NCBI RefSeq assembly: GCF_000196895.1
Contig: NC_014299.1
Location: forward strand, 248,001 to 312,000
Direction of reading: 5' to 3'
DNA length: 64,000 nt
Source: Halalkalicoccus jeotgali B3
GTDB taxonomy: Archaea > Halobacteriota > Halobacteria > Halobacteriales > Halalkalicoccaceae
Part shown: positions 37,876 through 46,624 of the stretch, piece after piece
How the letters are laid out: the number at the start of each line of letters is the position of its first letter
How positions within the stretch are numbered: position 1 is the stretch's first letter
Translations under genes and position numbers: made by a program
The notes under the pieces: generated by a model
What the model saw: only the letters and a program-made list of their open reading frames with translations
The model's database searches: none
Told to the model about the DNA's origin: nothing

Positions 37876-38316
37876 TTATTGAACGACTGTCACTGGTATC
37901 GATGAATTATGTGCTACTGTCTTCGCCACAGTCCCTATAGCAAGCTGCTTTGGATCAGACTTTCCATGAATACCAATAATAATGTGATCAATAGCCTGTT
38001 CTTCAGCACAAGCCATGATAGTGGCTGCTGGATCTCCACCGAGAGATTCTGTTGAGATATCTACGCCCTGTTCCGCTGCAGTGACCTCGGCATTACGTAA
38101 TAGAGCGTCTGTAGTATCGACTCGATCTCGTTGATGGGGGATTTCACCACCATCGGAGAGTGAACGATCAGTCACTGCTTCGCCGGGATCAGCAGCAGTG
38201 GTGTCATCGACGTGCAAAACAGTGATTTGGGACGTAGGATGGATATCACACGCGAACTGAAGTGCGTGCTGCGCAGGTGTCGAATCGTCTAGCGGGATGA
38301 GAATATGAGTCGCCAT
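37876..38316 (-). CDS. Universal stress protein (UspA family)
   Basis: 146 residues from MATHILIPLDDSTPAQHALQ. The frame is open 23 codons further up, but the N-terminus of the domain is normally at this Met. The nucleotide-binding signature G-x2-G-x9-G is represented by IGIHGKSDPKQLAIGTVAK, and the terminal strand is SIPVTVVQ. ITVLHVDD is the second strand. An acidic insert, AADPGEAVTDRSLSDGG, is unusual in length. Haloarchaea encode many Usp copies; their roles are mostly unknown. Separated by 6 bp from the truncated coiled-coil copy. Confidence 0.85.
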   Translation of the reverse strand: MATHILIPLDDSTPAQHALQFACDIHPTSQITVLHVDDTTAADPGEAVTDRSLSDGGEIPHQRDRVDTTDALLRNAEVTAAEQGVDISTESLGGDPAATIMACAEEQAIDHIIIGIHGKSDPKQLAIGTVAKTVAHNSSIPVTVVQ

Positions 38317-38454
38317 ATATCTCATCAACAGTGCCTCTACTATAATAGTGTTTTTAATAAAACAAACAGGACATAGATAATTCACAGAATACCTACTTGA
38401 TTTGGCTACAATTCCAACATGGATAGCAGATTATTAGCGTATAAGTACGGTTTG

Positions 38455-38820
38455 TCATCCATGATGTGATTTTCTGTGACCACATTCCGTGCATACGTAA
38501 TGAGAGATTCGCCACCCACCACCCGTTGTATATTGAGCTTGGTAGGAGTTTTTCGATTGACACTGTGAACAAACTCTTGGAGGGGTACTGGTTGCAGGCT
38601 CATTCCACGTTGAAGATGGAGTATCTTGCTCAGTCGTGGCTAAGAGATAGAACACTACCCAGCCGACCCAACCGAGTACGCCGAGTGATCCAAATAGAAG
38701 AACAATGTTAGGGACACTATTGTATTCAATAAGCACCCATATGAGCCCAATCCAGGCAGCAGAGACCAGCAGTATGCCCTCAAAAGAGTGTGACGAAATT
38801 GGACCGATCTTCACTTCCAT
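38455..38820 (-). CDS. Membrane protein with C-terminal zinc ribbon
   Basis: 121 residues. Two membrane segments (about 14-34 and 38-60: ILLVSAAWIGLIWVLIEY, VLLFGSLGVLGWVGWVVFYL) are followed by a Thr/Pro linker and a zinc ribbon: RVCSQCQSKN ... HYVCTECGHRK. The ribbon is probably cytoplasmic. Proteins of this build are common in haloarchaea without a known role. No neighbour in the same operon. Confidence 0.6.
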   Translation of the reverse strand: MEVKIGPISSHSFEGILLVSAAWIGLIWVLIEYNSVPNIVLLFGSLGVLGWVGWVVFYLLATTEQDTPSSTWNEPATSTPPRVCSQCQSKNSYQAQYTTGGGWRISHYVCTECGHRKSHHG

Positions 38821-39345
38821 TTGTTTGAGACCACTACACTAGGAACAGCCTTAATTGATAGCAGTGTCCGTGATTGGCCAGCGGCTGAAAGAAAGACTGA
38901 TAATACACCGAAACGGCGAGGAAGGAATCGTATTAGTGGGTGAAGTATTTATTGAGGAAGAATATCTTTATTGTTTCCATTATAGAGAGATGTATTGCAC
39001 AAGTTCCAGTTTCTGAAATCCCTTCCCTACAGACGATATCCCTGCCTAATCATCGGTCCTCAGAGCCATGAGAGTCAATCCAATATCTACAAAATACATT
39101 TCGAAATAAAAAGCTGTTCTCAAGCGGGCTATACGGCTGAGCAGAACACGATAGTTACTGTCAGCAGATTTCCAGAGTTTGGATGAATTTTGGACTGGGT
39201 TCGGAAAACGCTCTTCTATTGATTGGTGGTGGAATCACACGGTGTGGGCCCCTGGATTCAGACACTACCTGTGGCACACACGACATGCACGATAACAGCC
39301 GAATCGTGTGAATAATCAACAACAGAGACAGGACAGAACCAGACT
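38821..39345. other. Intergenic region with an insertion-element end
   Basis: About 525 bp. At 38994-39060 TTGCACAAG followed by 'ccagtttctgaaat' and 'cctaatcatcggtcc' matches the relic at 18790-18855. Only one terminal repeat is seen. Near 39234 AATCACACGGTGTGG resembles half of the palindrome repeat, without the surrounding blocks. The final 100 bp should hold the promoter of the CHRD gene. Confidence 0.45.
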
Positions 39346-40155
39346 ATGACGGAACAATCAGAGACAAACGATGACGCAAAACAGATGCCGGACTTCTCAC
39401 TCAATCGGAATCCCGAGAGAGAACCCGAACAGGCGCCTACCGCCGAATCCGAGAGCGGACAATCCCGCCGCGGATTTCTCGCTGCATCCGCAGCAGTTGG
39501 ACTCGGCGCCGCAGGCATGACCGGGTCGGCTAGTGCCCACGACGGTGGCGATGATGAGAGCAGTAAGTACCATGATGACGACGACAACAACAACAAAATG
39601 AACGAGATCGAAGTCGACGCAGGCGCTGGATTCACCGTACAGGATATCGTTGATAACCCAGACGGGTTTTTCGTGGACGTCCACACCGAAGAGTTCGTTC
39701 CCGGTGCGATCCGGGGGCAAATACACGGCGAACCAGGAGATACGCAGTTCCTCGTGCAGGCCGACGGTGACCAAGTCGTTGACGGTGACTCTGGCGAGGT
39801 TGGTATCGGTGATCCAGAGGGAAGTGGTCTCTATGAGCTAGAGCTGCAGCCCGAGGAGAACATCATCTGCTTCGACATCGCCGTCGATGTGACGCCACCA
39901 TACCAGAGCCCTGCGAACACAGCAACCCACATTCACGAGGCGCCGGAAGGAGAGGCTGGACCGCCACGTGTCGTATTCCCGGATCCGACGCCGAATGATC
40001 CGGAGGTACAGCAGGTCCGAGAGAGCGTTGGCTGCCTGCCTGGTGAGTTCGCGACCATGACAGGTGTGATGATTCCTGTCGAGGACAATCCGCGAGTTGA
40101 CGCCGATAACGTCGAAAAGAAAGAAGTGTACATGCCAAAAGACAAGGATTGTTAA
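39346..40155 (+). CDS. CHRD-domain protein, Tat-exported
   Basis: 269 residues. The N-terminal SGQSRRGFLAASAAVGLGAA is a Tat signal, followed by an Asp/Asn-rich stretch. CHRD-type sequence appears twice in part: NPDGFFVDVHTEEFVPGAIR then GQIHGE, and later TATHIHEAPEGEAGPPRVVF. CHRD domains occur in exported proteins of unclear role. Two Cys late in the chain could form a disulfide. Its leader (QMPDFSLNRNP) resembles that of the next gene (RMPDYPLNRSW), so the two may descend from one duplicated leader. Confidence 0.75.
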   Translation: MTEQSETNDDAKQMPDFSLNRNPEREPEQAPTAESESGQSRRGFLAASAAVGLGAAGMTGSASAHDGGDDESSKYHDDDDNNNKMNEIEVDAGAGFTVQDIVDNPDGFFVDVHTEEFVPGAIRGQIHGEPGDTQFLVQADGDQVVDGDSGEVGIGDPEGSGLYELELQPEENIICFDIAVDVTPPYQSPANTATHIHEAPEGEAGPPRVVFPDPTPNDPEVQQVRESVGCLPGEFATMTGVMIPVEDNPRVDADNVEKKEVYMPKDKDC

Positions 40156-40394
40156 CGAAGACGACTGGTGTCTTCCCACGATCCCTTCAGCCGGCCCCAA
40201 ACGGAGAAACTACCGAAGGGGTCCCGCCCTGGGAATCACTCCGCTGACAATCATCACCCTCTCTACTTCCGGTCTTTGACCAACGGGGAGGAGGCGTGGC
40301 AACAGAATAATAAAAAACGACGAAATGGGGCTGTGAGCCCGATACACTGCACAGTTGATGAACAACTCGACGTAACCGAAGCTCGGAGAACACA

Positions 40395-41300
40395 ATGACT
40401 GACCACGACGACGCGAACGATAGGACGAACCGACAAACCGGCCGAATGCCCGATTACCCACTAAACAGGAGCTGGTCGGCTGGTCTGCACGTGAGCAATG
40501 AAGCAACTAAAGAGGAGACTGACGCTGCTCGTCACAGCTCTTCTCGGCGTGGGTTCTTAGCTGGAACCGCGGCTGTGGGACTCGGCGCCGCCGGACTTGC
40601 CTCACCGGCCGGGGCCGACAACCACGACGATAGCGAGAAGGACACTGGAGACTCCGAAATCGAGGACGGTGCACGCATTGTTCACCTCTCGCCCGATGCT
40701 CCCATTGTGGACGTCTACGTCGACGGAGAGCTGTGGTTTGAGGATGTCGAGCCATTCGTGACCCAGACACCATACCTTGAGTACGTGCCTGGAACATACA
40801 CGGTCCAGTTCACCCCTGCCGGCGAGGGGCCCGAGGCGGCGGTCCTCGAATCCGAGGTCACCTTCGAGGAAGGACGCTATACGGTTGCCGCCGTTGGCGA
40901 AGCCTGTGCGGGAAGCGACGAACCACTACGGATCGTTTCCTTCGAAGACGATACGACACCAACGTCGTCGGGACACGCCCGTCTCCGGGGTATTCATGCA
41001 TCAGTCGACGCTCCACGTGTCGATGTCACCGTTCGAAACGGCGAAGAGACCGTCTTTGAGAACCTCGGGTTCGGAGAGGGGGATTACGGCGAAGTGGCGG
41101 CTGACGAAACGGTTCTTGAGATACGCGAGAGCGCGACTGGTGAAATCGTTGAGCGCTTTGAGATCGGGTTCGAAGCGGGGGCAGTCTATACGGTGTTCGC
41201 CCTCGGATACGTTGATCCAACTACTGCACCCGAAAGCGCGGTCGAAAACGCCTCGTTTGCACTTGGGATTACTGAGGACGCGATACCGGGTGAACGGTAA
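40395..41300 (+). CDS. DUF4397 protein, Tat-exported
   Basis: 301 residues. The Tat signal is SSRRGFLAGTAAVGLGAAGL. Two DUF4397 units of about 100 residues follow: ARIVHLSPDAPIVDVYVDGE to the first TVAAVGEA, then ARLRGIHASVDAPRVDVTVR to YTVFALGYVD. Haloarchaea export many such beta-rich proteins; adhesive or envelope roles are guessed. It lies 240 bp after the CHRD gene on the same strand, with a similar leader. The HTH/membrane pair follows. Confidence 0.82.
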   Translation: MTDHDDANDRTNRQTGRMPDYPLNRSWSAGLHVSNEATKEETDAARHSSSRRGFLAGTAAVGLGAAGLASPAGADNHDDSEKDTGDSEIEDGARIVHLSPDAPIVDVYVDGELWFEDVEPFVTQTPYLEYVPGTYTVQFTPAGEGPEAAVLESEVTFEEGRYTVAAVGEACAGSDEPLRIVSFEDDTTPTSSGHARLRGIHASVDAPRVDVTVRNGEETVFENLGFGEGDYGEVAADETVLEIRESATGEIVERFEIGFEAGAVYTVFALGYVDPTTAPESAVENASFALGITEDAIPGER

Positions 41301-41348
41301 GCCGATGACACATGTTGTCTAGATTCCGAGTAGTTGAATGGTTCTTCT

Positions 41349-41681
41349 ATGAGCGATCAGAATGAACCGCTATCATTACAGTGGCAAGTGGAAATAAAGA
41401 GAATAATGGAGGCCGTTCTCTGGTACGTGCTCACCGGAACTCGCGGGGGGCCGAACCGGGTGCGCCTCCTGCAGGCGATTAATGAACGGCCACGCAATGC
41501 CAACCAGTTTGCCGAGGCTCTCGACCTCGATTACACGACGATTCGCCATCACCTCGAGGTCCTGATAGACAATGGGATGGTTCGGAAGAGTGGCGGCGAC
41601 TACGGCGCGGTGTATCTGACAACCGAGCAGGTCGACCACCATTGGGAGACTGTCGAAACGATCAGCGAACAGGTGGAATGA
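41349..41681 (+). CDS. ArsR-like winged-helix regulator
   Basis: 110 residues from MSDQNEPLSLQWQVEIKR; a TTG five codons upstream is the alternative. The winged helix covers about 30-95: GPNRVRLLQAINERPRNANQ, FAEALDLDYTTIRHHLEVL, DNGMVRKSGGDYGAVYLT. 'NaNqfAeaLdlDYtTirhHL' is a haloarchaeal version of the family. The next gene encodes a membrane protein 56 bp downstream. Such pairs recur in haloarchaea, and a parallel pair is at 56971-57623 here. It probably controls its own operon. Confidence 0.78.
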   Translation: MSDQNEPLSLQWQVEIKRIMEAVLWYVLTGTRGGPNRVRLLQAINERPRNANQFAEALDLDYTTIRHHLEVLIDNGMVRKSGGDYGAVYLTTEQVDHHWETVETISEQVE

Positions 41682-41737
41682 GTATGGACGAATTTGGGAA
41701 AGTGTATATCCGAACACAGCAGAAAGAGGGCGTGTAG

Positions 41738-42139
41738 ATGGGTCCCTGGACAGCAGCCGTCGCTCCGATCATCGGCTTCCCTCCGCTCTCTCTCTCCCTC
41801 GTAGCGACGGCGTTGGCGCCGCTGCAGGCCGACCCCGGTATCTGGCCAACGGTCGCTCGAGTCTCGGTTACACTGAACGCTCTCCTATTGCTTGCGCTCG
41901 GCGCTCTGTGGGCGCGTAACTATTGGCAGTTCCGTTCAAAACACACGCTTGGGCTGTTCGTTTTCTCACTGCTGCTGCTTGCGGAGAACGTACTGGCACT
42001 CTACTATTACATGGCTGATCCGACACTCGCAACGTGGTTTGCGACCGCTGTACCAGCGATCGCATGGCGTGCGATGATGCTGCTTCACGTCCTCGAAACG
42101 GTCGCGTTGGTCTTTCTCACGTGGGTCTCGTGGGACTGA
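41738..42139 (+). CDS. Membrane protein paired with the winged-helix regulator
   Basis: 133 residues with four hydrophobic segments, including VSVTLNALLLLALGALWARN, HTLGLFVFSLLLLAENVLAL and MMLLHVLETVALVFLTWVS. His and Glu inside the last two helices could bind metal or haem, but this is speculative. Co-directional with and 56 bp from the regulator gene. Reminiscent of DUF7521-like proteins. Confidence 0.65.
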   Translation: MGPWTAAVAPIIGFPPLSLSLVATALAPLQADPGIWPTVARVSVTLNALLLLALGALWARNYWQFRSKHTLGLFVFSLLLLAENVLALYYYMADPTLATWFATAVPAIAWRAMMLLHVLETVALVFLTWVSWD

Positions 42140-42240
42140 CCAATTAATTCGTCTCTTAGGCGGCCTTCACTTCCCATTTGAGAAGAGGTAGATTAGTGTT
42201 CCCAATTCAGACGAGTGGATAGTCGTTGAGTAGAGTCCGC

Positions 42241-42429
42241 TTAGATCCTGTCTGACTTTGTGAGGACCACGTAGATCAGGTAGAAGACACCGAGTTTCGA
42301 GGCGACTGCAGCGGCTAATGGGAGGAGACCACCGGAGAGGAGGAACGCGGCAATCGAAGCTACCGACACGACGATAGCGAACACCAATAGCGATCCCGTC
42401 AGATACAGTCCTCGTGACTCTACTACCAT
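42241..42429 (-). CDS. Small two-helix membrane protein
   Basis: 62 residues from MVVESRGLYLTGSLLVFAIV. The frame extends 29 codons further, but that part has several Cys and no hydrophobic pattern. Two membrane segments: GSLLVFAIVVSVASIAAFLL and LLPLAAAVASKLGVFYLIYV. No family recognised; single-gene unit. Confidence 0.45.
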   Translation of the reverse strand: MVVESRGLYLTGSLLVFAIVVSVASIAAFLLSGGLLPLAAAVASKLGVFYLIYVVLTKSDRI

Positions 42430-42587
42430 GGGAGAACATAATGGGTGATAACAGATAACAACGTTTCGATTGAACAGAATAGCTGCTCTACACTCAGATT
42501 TGAGAACAACAAACAAGTCTTGGTACTATGCACTGAAGTTGACTATGACTTTAATGACAAAGTACTACTGACAGGGTAGCCGATGCG

Positions 42588-42728
42588 AAAGGCCCTCGTT
42601 CCTGGGTTGGTTGGGCCGAGAACTCAGTGGCGAACGCTGAGAGACGCAAACCCGCCCAACCGCAACGTAGTGGGTGTACTACGCTGCGAGAGATAGTCAC
42701 ACGCCCAACTACTCGGCCTTTCGGCCAT
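42588..42728 (+). ncRNA. Candidate structured non-coding RNA
   Basis: Several complementary pairs nest in 140 bp. GGCCGAG (about 42614) pairs with CTCGGCC (about 42712) and closes the domain. Inside are CTCAG-tggcgaacg-CTGAG, CGTAGT-gggtgt-ACTACG framed by CGCA/TGCG, and GGTTGGGC that can pair with GCCCAAC at two places. A GGCC-TTTC-GGCC hairpin follows. No open frame runs through. I could not match it to SRP RNA, RNase P, a known riboswitch or a tRNA. A structured transposon end is the main alternative. Confidence 0.4.
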
Positions 42729-43164
42729 TGAGTGAATTAATTGTCTATACCAGATGATCCACACTGATATTAATGAATTTTAGATTTGCAGGTTGAGCAG
42801 AAGAGAGATTATATCCGCAATCACTATCGATAAGTCACCGTGGCACTAAGCCACAATCGCACACCTCGAAAACAGACGGCCCGTGAGGGGTGTGCACACT
42901 CAGCGGGGCAGTCCCGCGAGTTCCCACGATTCCACTGAATCGGGTGGGCGGCCTGACACCCCGGACCGCTCCACCCGCTCGTTGCGCACTCTTGGTACTC
43001 TCGCCGTCGTGCTCAGCACCGGCAAAACAGTCCGAATCGGCCGCTTGCGCTCACTCCTGCACCCACCTATTTCACGATTACTTCCTCGGGGAGAGTTGAT
43101 TTAGTCTCTTCCCAATATTATCAAAGAAGTAACGCTATCATCAATACGAGACCATACAAAACTC
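42729..43164. other. No gene recognised (G+C-rich stretch)
   Basis: 42840-43100 is richer in G+C than its surroundings and has open frames on both strands, none resembling a known protein. The minus strand (SDCFAGAEHDGESTKSAQRA) looks slightly more natural. 43110-43164 is A+T-rich and should be the promoter of the short gene at 43165. Confidence 0.35.
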
Positions 43165-43335
43165 ATGGCAAACCGAGATACCGACACCGGCGCCACGAAT
43201 ATGATGGACCGCGAGGCCGTTCTCACGCTCTCGGAGCAGCGTGAGGACATGGACGCGCTCGCAGAGGCTGCCGGCCGATGCGAAAGCTATCTAACTATCC
43301 TTGGGAACTACCAGCGCTACGGGCGACCCGAATAG
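43165..43335 (+). CDS. Small haloarchaeal protein, paralogue of 3858-4085
   Basis: 56 residues: MANRDTDTGATNMMDREAV, then LTLSEQREDMDALAEAAGR, then CESYLTILGNYQRYGRPE. It matches the 75-residue protein at 3858 from the MxDRxAVL block to the terminal GRPE, with a shorter N-terminus. Helical, with one Cys. Monocistronic. Two related short genes far apart on the same molecule support both being real. Confidence 0.55.
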   Translation: MANRDTDTGATNMMDREAVLTLSEQREDMDALAEAAGRCESYLTILGNYQRYGRPE

Positions 43336-43559
43336 GCTCAGGCGGCCACCTGCGGCTCTCAGCGACCGATTGCCTTTCGCGGTAGGGGCTTGACAGTGGG
43401 TCGCACCCCCGAACCAATGATCCCATCGCTGGGCAACCTATGGGCATGCGCACAGATACAATATAATAATTACTATATAAAATTTGGACTGAAATTGGTC
43501 CGACTTCGGAAAGTGTTTATTCAGTACTTCGGTGTTGGTATAGTCGCGTTCCCACGACT

Positions 43560-44303
43560 ATGTCCGACGACAACTCACAGCAGCCAACCGGAATCGACCG
43601 CCTCACAACAACCGTCAACGACCAGCTCACCTCACGTCGGAGGTTTATGACTACTTCGGCTGTCGCTGGAGCGGGTGCACTTGGCATTTCGATGCCAGCA
43701 AGTGCTCACGAACACGGTGAGGGTAATGGTGATAATGGCGACGAGGATTCGATGGAAATGATGGATGAGGAAGACGAGCTTGATGACATTGGAATCCTGA
43801 ATTTCGCGCGAACGCTCGAATTCCTCGAAGCCCGATTCTATCGAGAAGGCCTCGATACGATCGGTGAGCAGGGACTCCGCTGCTCGGACCCATTGCAGGC
43901 TGTTGGTGGCGATGTTCAAGATCGTGCGTTCGACGACCTCCGTGTGATCCAGGAGCACGAAGAAACCCACGCTGAGGTTCTCGGAGAGACGATCGAGGAT
44001 CTTGGTGGGGAGCCAATCGAGGAGCCTGAGTTCGACTTCGGCACCGCAACAGAAGATCCCATGGAATTCCTCCAAACAGCCGCCTTGCTCGAAGCAACGG
44101 GGACTGGCGCATACGCTGGTGCTGCACCGATGATCGAGAATGCAGACCTGATCCCGCCGGCCCTCAGCATCCACTCGGTCGAAGCACGCCACACATCGTT
44201 CCTGAACGTGCTCAACGGAGAGATCGGCTTCCCGAACGCGTTCGATGAGGCACTCACTGTCGATGAAGTTCTTGAGCGTGCCGGACCGTTCATTGTCGAG
44301 TAA
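43560..44303 (+). CDS. Ferritin-like domain protein, Tat-exported
   Basis: 247 residues. The Tat signal is TSRRRFMTTSAVAGAGALGI. The ferritin-like four-helix region (about 75-245) has NFARTLEFLEARFYREGL, QEHEETHAEVLGETI, FLQTAALLEATGTGAYAGAA and SVEARHTSFLNVL. Glu and His positions in the first two helices (E...E..F, EHEETH) fit a di-metal site, and HSVEARH in the last helix completes it. It belongs to the Ferritin_2-type exported proteins, whose role is unknown. It has the same export style as the CHRD and DUF4397 proteins 3 kb upstream, which suggests a shared envelope function. Confidence 0.82.
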   Translation: MSDDNSQQPTGIDRLTTTVNDQLTSRRRFMTTSAVAGAGALGISMPASAHEHGEGNGDNGDEDSMEMMDEEDELDDIGILNFARTLEFLEARFYREGLDTIGEQGLRCSDPLQAVGGDVQDRAFDDLRVIQEHEETHAEVLGETIEDLGGEPIEEPEFDFGTATEDPMEFLQTAALLEATGTGAYAGAAPMIENADLIPPALSIHSVEARHTSFLNVLNGEIGFPNAFDEALTVDEVLERAGPFIVE

Positions 44304-44551
44304 GCGGTTAGGGCCAGTCATCAAGAGTGCGATCGACGCTAGACTGCCTTTTTGTAGCGAAATCATACGACCTGTGGTACAATCTTATAGTGCGCAGTTA
44401 GTGATCACTGACGGCTCCAAGTGAGATACTGACTGAATTCGAGAGATCGGGCTGTCCGGTTATTCTCAGGAATCAAATCGCAGCTATCGTTCGTGATCCT
44501 GTAAGTGAGAATGTACCATGGGACAAATAGACAAAGCATATGAGACTCGAC
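44304..44551. other. No gene recognised
   Basis: The 497-bp gap between the ferritin-like gene and the GNAT gene has no coding sequence I can support. This left half shows nothing beyond A+T-rich DNA. The right half contains the possible small RNA. At about 44742-44760 lies ATCCTCCACAGATGAACTT, shared with the element relic near 18900. Confidence 0.4.
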
Positions 44552-44584
44552 TCAAATATAAATACTGTAGACGGTGCCTGAGGC

Positions 44585-44666
44585 GTTTACCAGCAACTGA
44601 ATGATGGCTACCGGCCTACAATTGGATGAGTCTTGAGACGATGTGAGCACCCGTCTCAATTTTTTA
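44585..44666 (+). ncRNA. Candidate small RNA with terminator-like end
   Basis: AAATATAAATACTGT at about 44552-44566 looks like a TATA box. A strong hairpin with arms TTGAGACG (44633-44640) and CGTCTCAA (44652-44659) runs straight into seven T residues. This predicts a transcript of roughly 80 nt with no open frame. The gene before ends 330 bp upstream and on the other side genes are convergent, so the hairpin has no obvious mRNA to end. Confidence 0.3.
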
Positions 44667-44800
44667 ACTCATCTAGTGTGGAAGTGAAGATACACCGAAC
44701 TAAGTGACTTAGAGAACGGAAGCTGCCGAACTCTGCTGAAATCCTCCACAGATGAACTTGTCGGGTACCCAGTGCTATAGATAGGCGACCCATCTAGCGA

Positions 44801-45250
44801 TTATGGTTCTATCTGAAGGGACTGCATCCCCATTTGCTCGTCAAGACGGAACCCGTTGTTTTCGTAAAACGCTCGTGCAGGACTCTCCTGCATCGTCAGT
44901 AGATAGACTCGTTCGACACTCTCCTTTTGCAACGTTTCGATGAGATGCGCTATGAGTGTCGTGCCGATACCGTGTCGTTGCTGGGACGGACAGACGCACA
45001 TCTCTTTCAAATAAAAGTGCTCCCCCGTGTACCATTGCTCGAGATTCCCCATTACCAATCCAACAAGTTCCCCTCTGACAGAGGCGCCGTATCCTCGATA
45101 ACCCGGCGTTTCAATGATTTGCGAGAGTCGTCTACGAGCTGTTTCGTCGGTCCAGTCATCCTCCCACGGCGGTTCGTTAAACACGGCACGATACAACTGG
45201 ACTCCCTCGTCCAAATTGTCACGCGGGAAGGACTCGACGGAGACGGTCAT
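44801..45250 (-). CDS. GNAT-family N-acetyltransferase
   Basis: 149 residues. The acetyl-CoA loop is QQRHGIGTTLIAHLIETLQK (R-x2-G-x-G/A type). The preceding strand is KEMCVCPSQQ. The C-terminal ARAFYENNGFRLDEQMG is the typical 'fYek.GF' end of the fold. VFNEPPWEDDWTDETARRRL at the start is usual for a haloarchaeal subgroup. Acceptor unknown. Single gene. Confidence 0.85.
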   Translation of the reverse strand: MTVSVESFPRDNLDEGVQLYRAVFNEPPWEDDWTDETARRRLSQIIETPGYRGYGASVRGELVGLVMGNLEQWYTGEHFYLKEMCVCPSQQRHGIGTTLIAHLIETLQKESVERVYLLTMQESPARAFYENNGFRLDEQMGMQSLQIEP

Positions 45251-45402
45251 TACAGATCGTTCGAGCCTGGGCTAGATAATCATTCCCTGGGAAGGTGCCC
45301 AATAGACCTCTTTGCGGCACGACACGATTGTCTCACTATTCACTGTCCCCGATTAGGAGGATTTCAACAAAGCCAATTGTTGGTACTGAATATGAAAGAG
45401 AG

Positions 45403-45591
45403 TCAGGCCTGTGCTCGCTCGACCGTCTCCTCGAGATGCTCTTCGCAGACATACTCCGAGAGGACGTCAGTGGTCAGCACGTAGTAGTCGGCTTCGTGAT
45501 CACAATCATCGGTCGCACATGACCGTGGCGTATTCCGCTCGTCGAGTCCGAGGACGAGATCGACACCCGACCGATCAAGGCGGTTTGTCAT
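45403..45591 (-). CDS. Small zinc-finger-like protein
   Basis: 62 residues: DERNTPRSCATDDCDHEADY, then YVLTTDVLSEYVCEEHLEE. Cys-x4-Cys and a later Cys-x2-His give one likely zinc site, like the 'C.....C...Y.....yvCeeH' mini-proteins found across haloarchaea. No operon partner. Confidence 0.6.
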   Translation of the reverse strand: MTNRLDRSGVDLVLGLDERNTPRSCATDDCDHEADYYVLTTDVLSEYVCEEHLEETVERAQA

Positions 45592-45842
45592 AGCTACTGC
45601 TCTCTCAATGGACCATATAGTTCTTCTAGACCTCTGAGAGATATCTGTTCTGCCGTGGCTGTCTGAACCCAGCAGCTATAGACAAATCAAGTCGAGTAAC
45701 CGTGCTCCACTTAGCTGAGCGATTCGATCGCGGTCGTAACATTCGTCATGGGATACAGCGTTGAGCTCGGCCTCTGCTTCTAGCTCAATAAGGAGTGTCT
45801 CACAATCAACCGAAGCAACGGCTGAACATCGAAATTGTCCGC

Positions 45843-46583
45843 TCACTGATCGACACGAGTTGTCTGGCGGTACGCTTCACGGTCCTCGTGAAAGCAATCT
45901 CCGACAACGATAGCATCAGCACCCGAACTGAGAACGGCATTCGCTTTCTGCGCCGAATCAATTCCACCACCGTACAGCAAATACGTCTCACTGAGCACCG
46001 TCGCTACGGCGTTGACAGCAGCTGTGCCTCCGAACTGGCCCGAGTACTCGACATAGAAGAGCGGAAAATCGTAGAACACTTCGGTGGCAAGAGCAGCTCC
46101 CCGGATCTCGTTTAGTGAGAGGGGTGCTGTAACCCCTGCAGTGGACGCGGCGTGCGAATCAACATTCTGAATCACGTATCCGACAGCACAGATCGTCTCA
46201 GCGACGCTTGCCAGAGATTCACTTTGACCCAGTAGCCCCTCAAAGTCCGAGCTAAGCTGCGTGAACATCTGCAGATGTTTGCCGACAAAATGAGCGTGGT
46301 CACCGTTGTAGATCGCAGGGACGAATAGCTGATCGATAGCTGCAATTGTCTCGACTGAGACTTGCTGTGACGAATACGGCTCCTGCAACACCGGTATTTC
46401 AGGAATTGAATCAGACACCTCTCGAATCGTTGTAAGCGTGTTTTCTTCCGTCACATTGTCTGACCCTCCAACAATGATTAGATCAGTGTACTCAAGCACG
46501 CCAAGATCAGTTGGGAGGGGTTTAGCCGGATCGATTTTAGTGATATGAGTAATTGCCGGCCACTCAATCGTCATGCCGAACAC
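45843..46583 (-). CDS. Geranylgeranylglyceryl-phosphate synthase homologue (divergent)
   Basis: 246 residues, right for the PcrB/GGGPS family. Key blocks are present: HITKIDPAKP (14-22), IIVGGSDNVTEE (37-46), GYVIQNVDSHAA (135-146), FYVEYSGQFGG (176-186), LLYGGGIDSAQKANA (202-216) and GADAIVVGDCFHED (221-234). The true enzyme joins geranylgeranyl diphosphate to sn-glycerol-1-phosphate, the first committed step of archaeal lipids. The housekeeping gene is expected on the chromosome, so this is probably an accessory paralogue. It lies 41 bp downstream of a FilR1-type regulator and near a P450 gene, which suggests a specialised prenyl-ether product (inference). Confidence 0.8.
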   Translation of the reverse strand: MFGMTIEWPAITHITKIDPAKPLPTDLGVLEYTDLIIVGGSDNVTEENTLTTIREVSDSIPEIPVLQEPYSSQQVSVETIAAIDQLFVPAIYNGDHAHFVGKHLQMFTQLSSDFEGLLGQSESLASVAETICAVGYVIQNVDSHAASTAGVTAPLSLNEIRGAALATEVFYDFPLFYVEYSGQFGGTAAVNAVATVLSETYLLYGGGIDSAQKANAVLSSGADAIVVGDCFHEDREAYRQTTRVDQ

Positions 46584-46624
46584 TTCAGTCTCAAGGGCGA
46601 AATGCGCTTGTATTGGAGAGGAAG

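Noticed and set aside
42588-42728. Calling the structured segment an SRP RNA, RNase P RNA or tRNA
   Set aside because: Length and lack of the conserved SRP, RNase P or tRNA features rule these out; kept only as an unnamed candidate RNA.
42883-43104. Plus-strand frame in the G+C-rich stretch before the short gene at 43165
   Set aside because: Arg/Ser/Pro-rich shadow-like translation on either strand with no recognisable motif.
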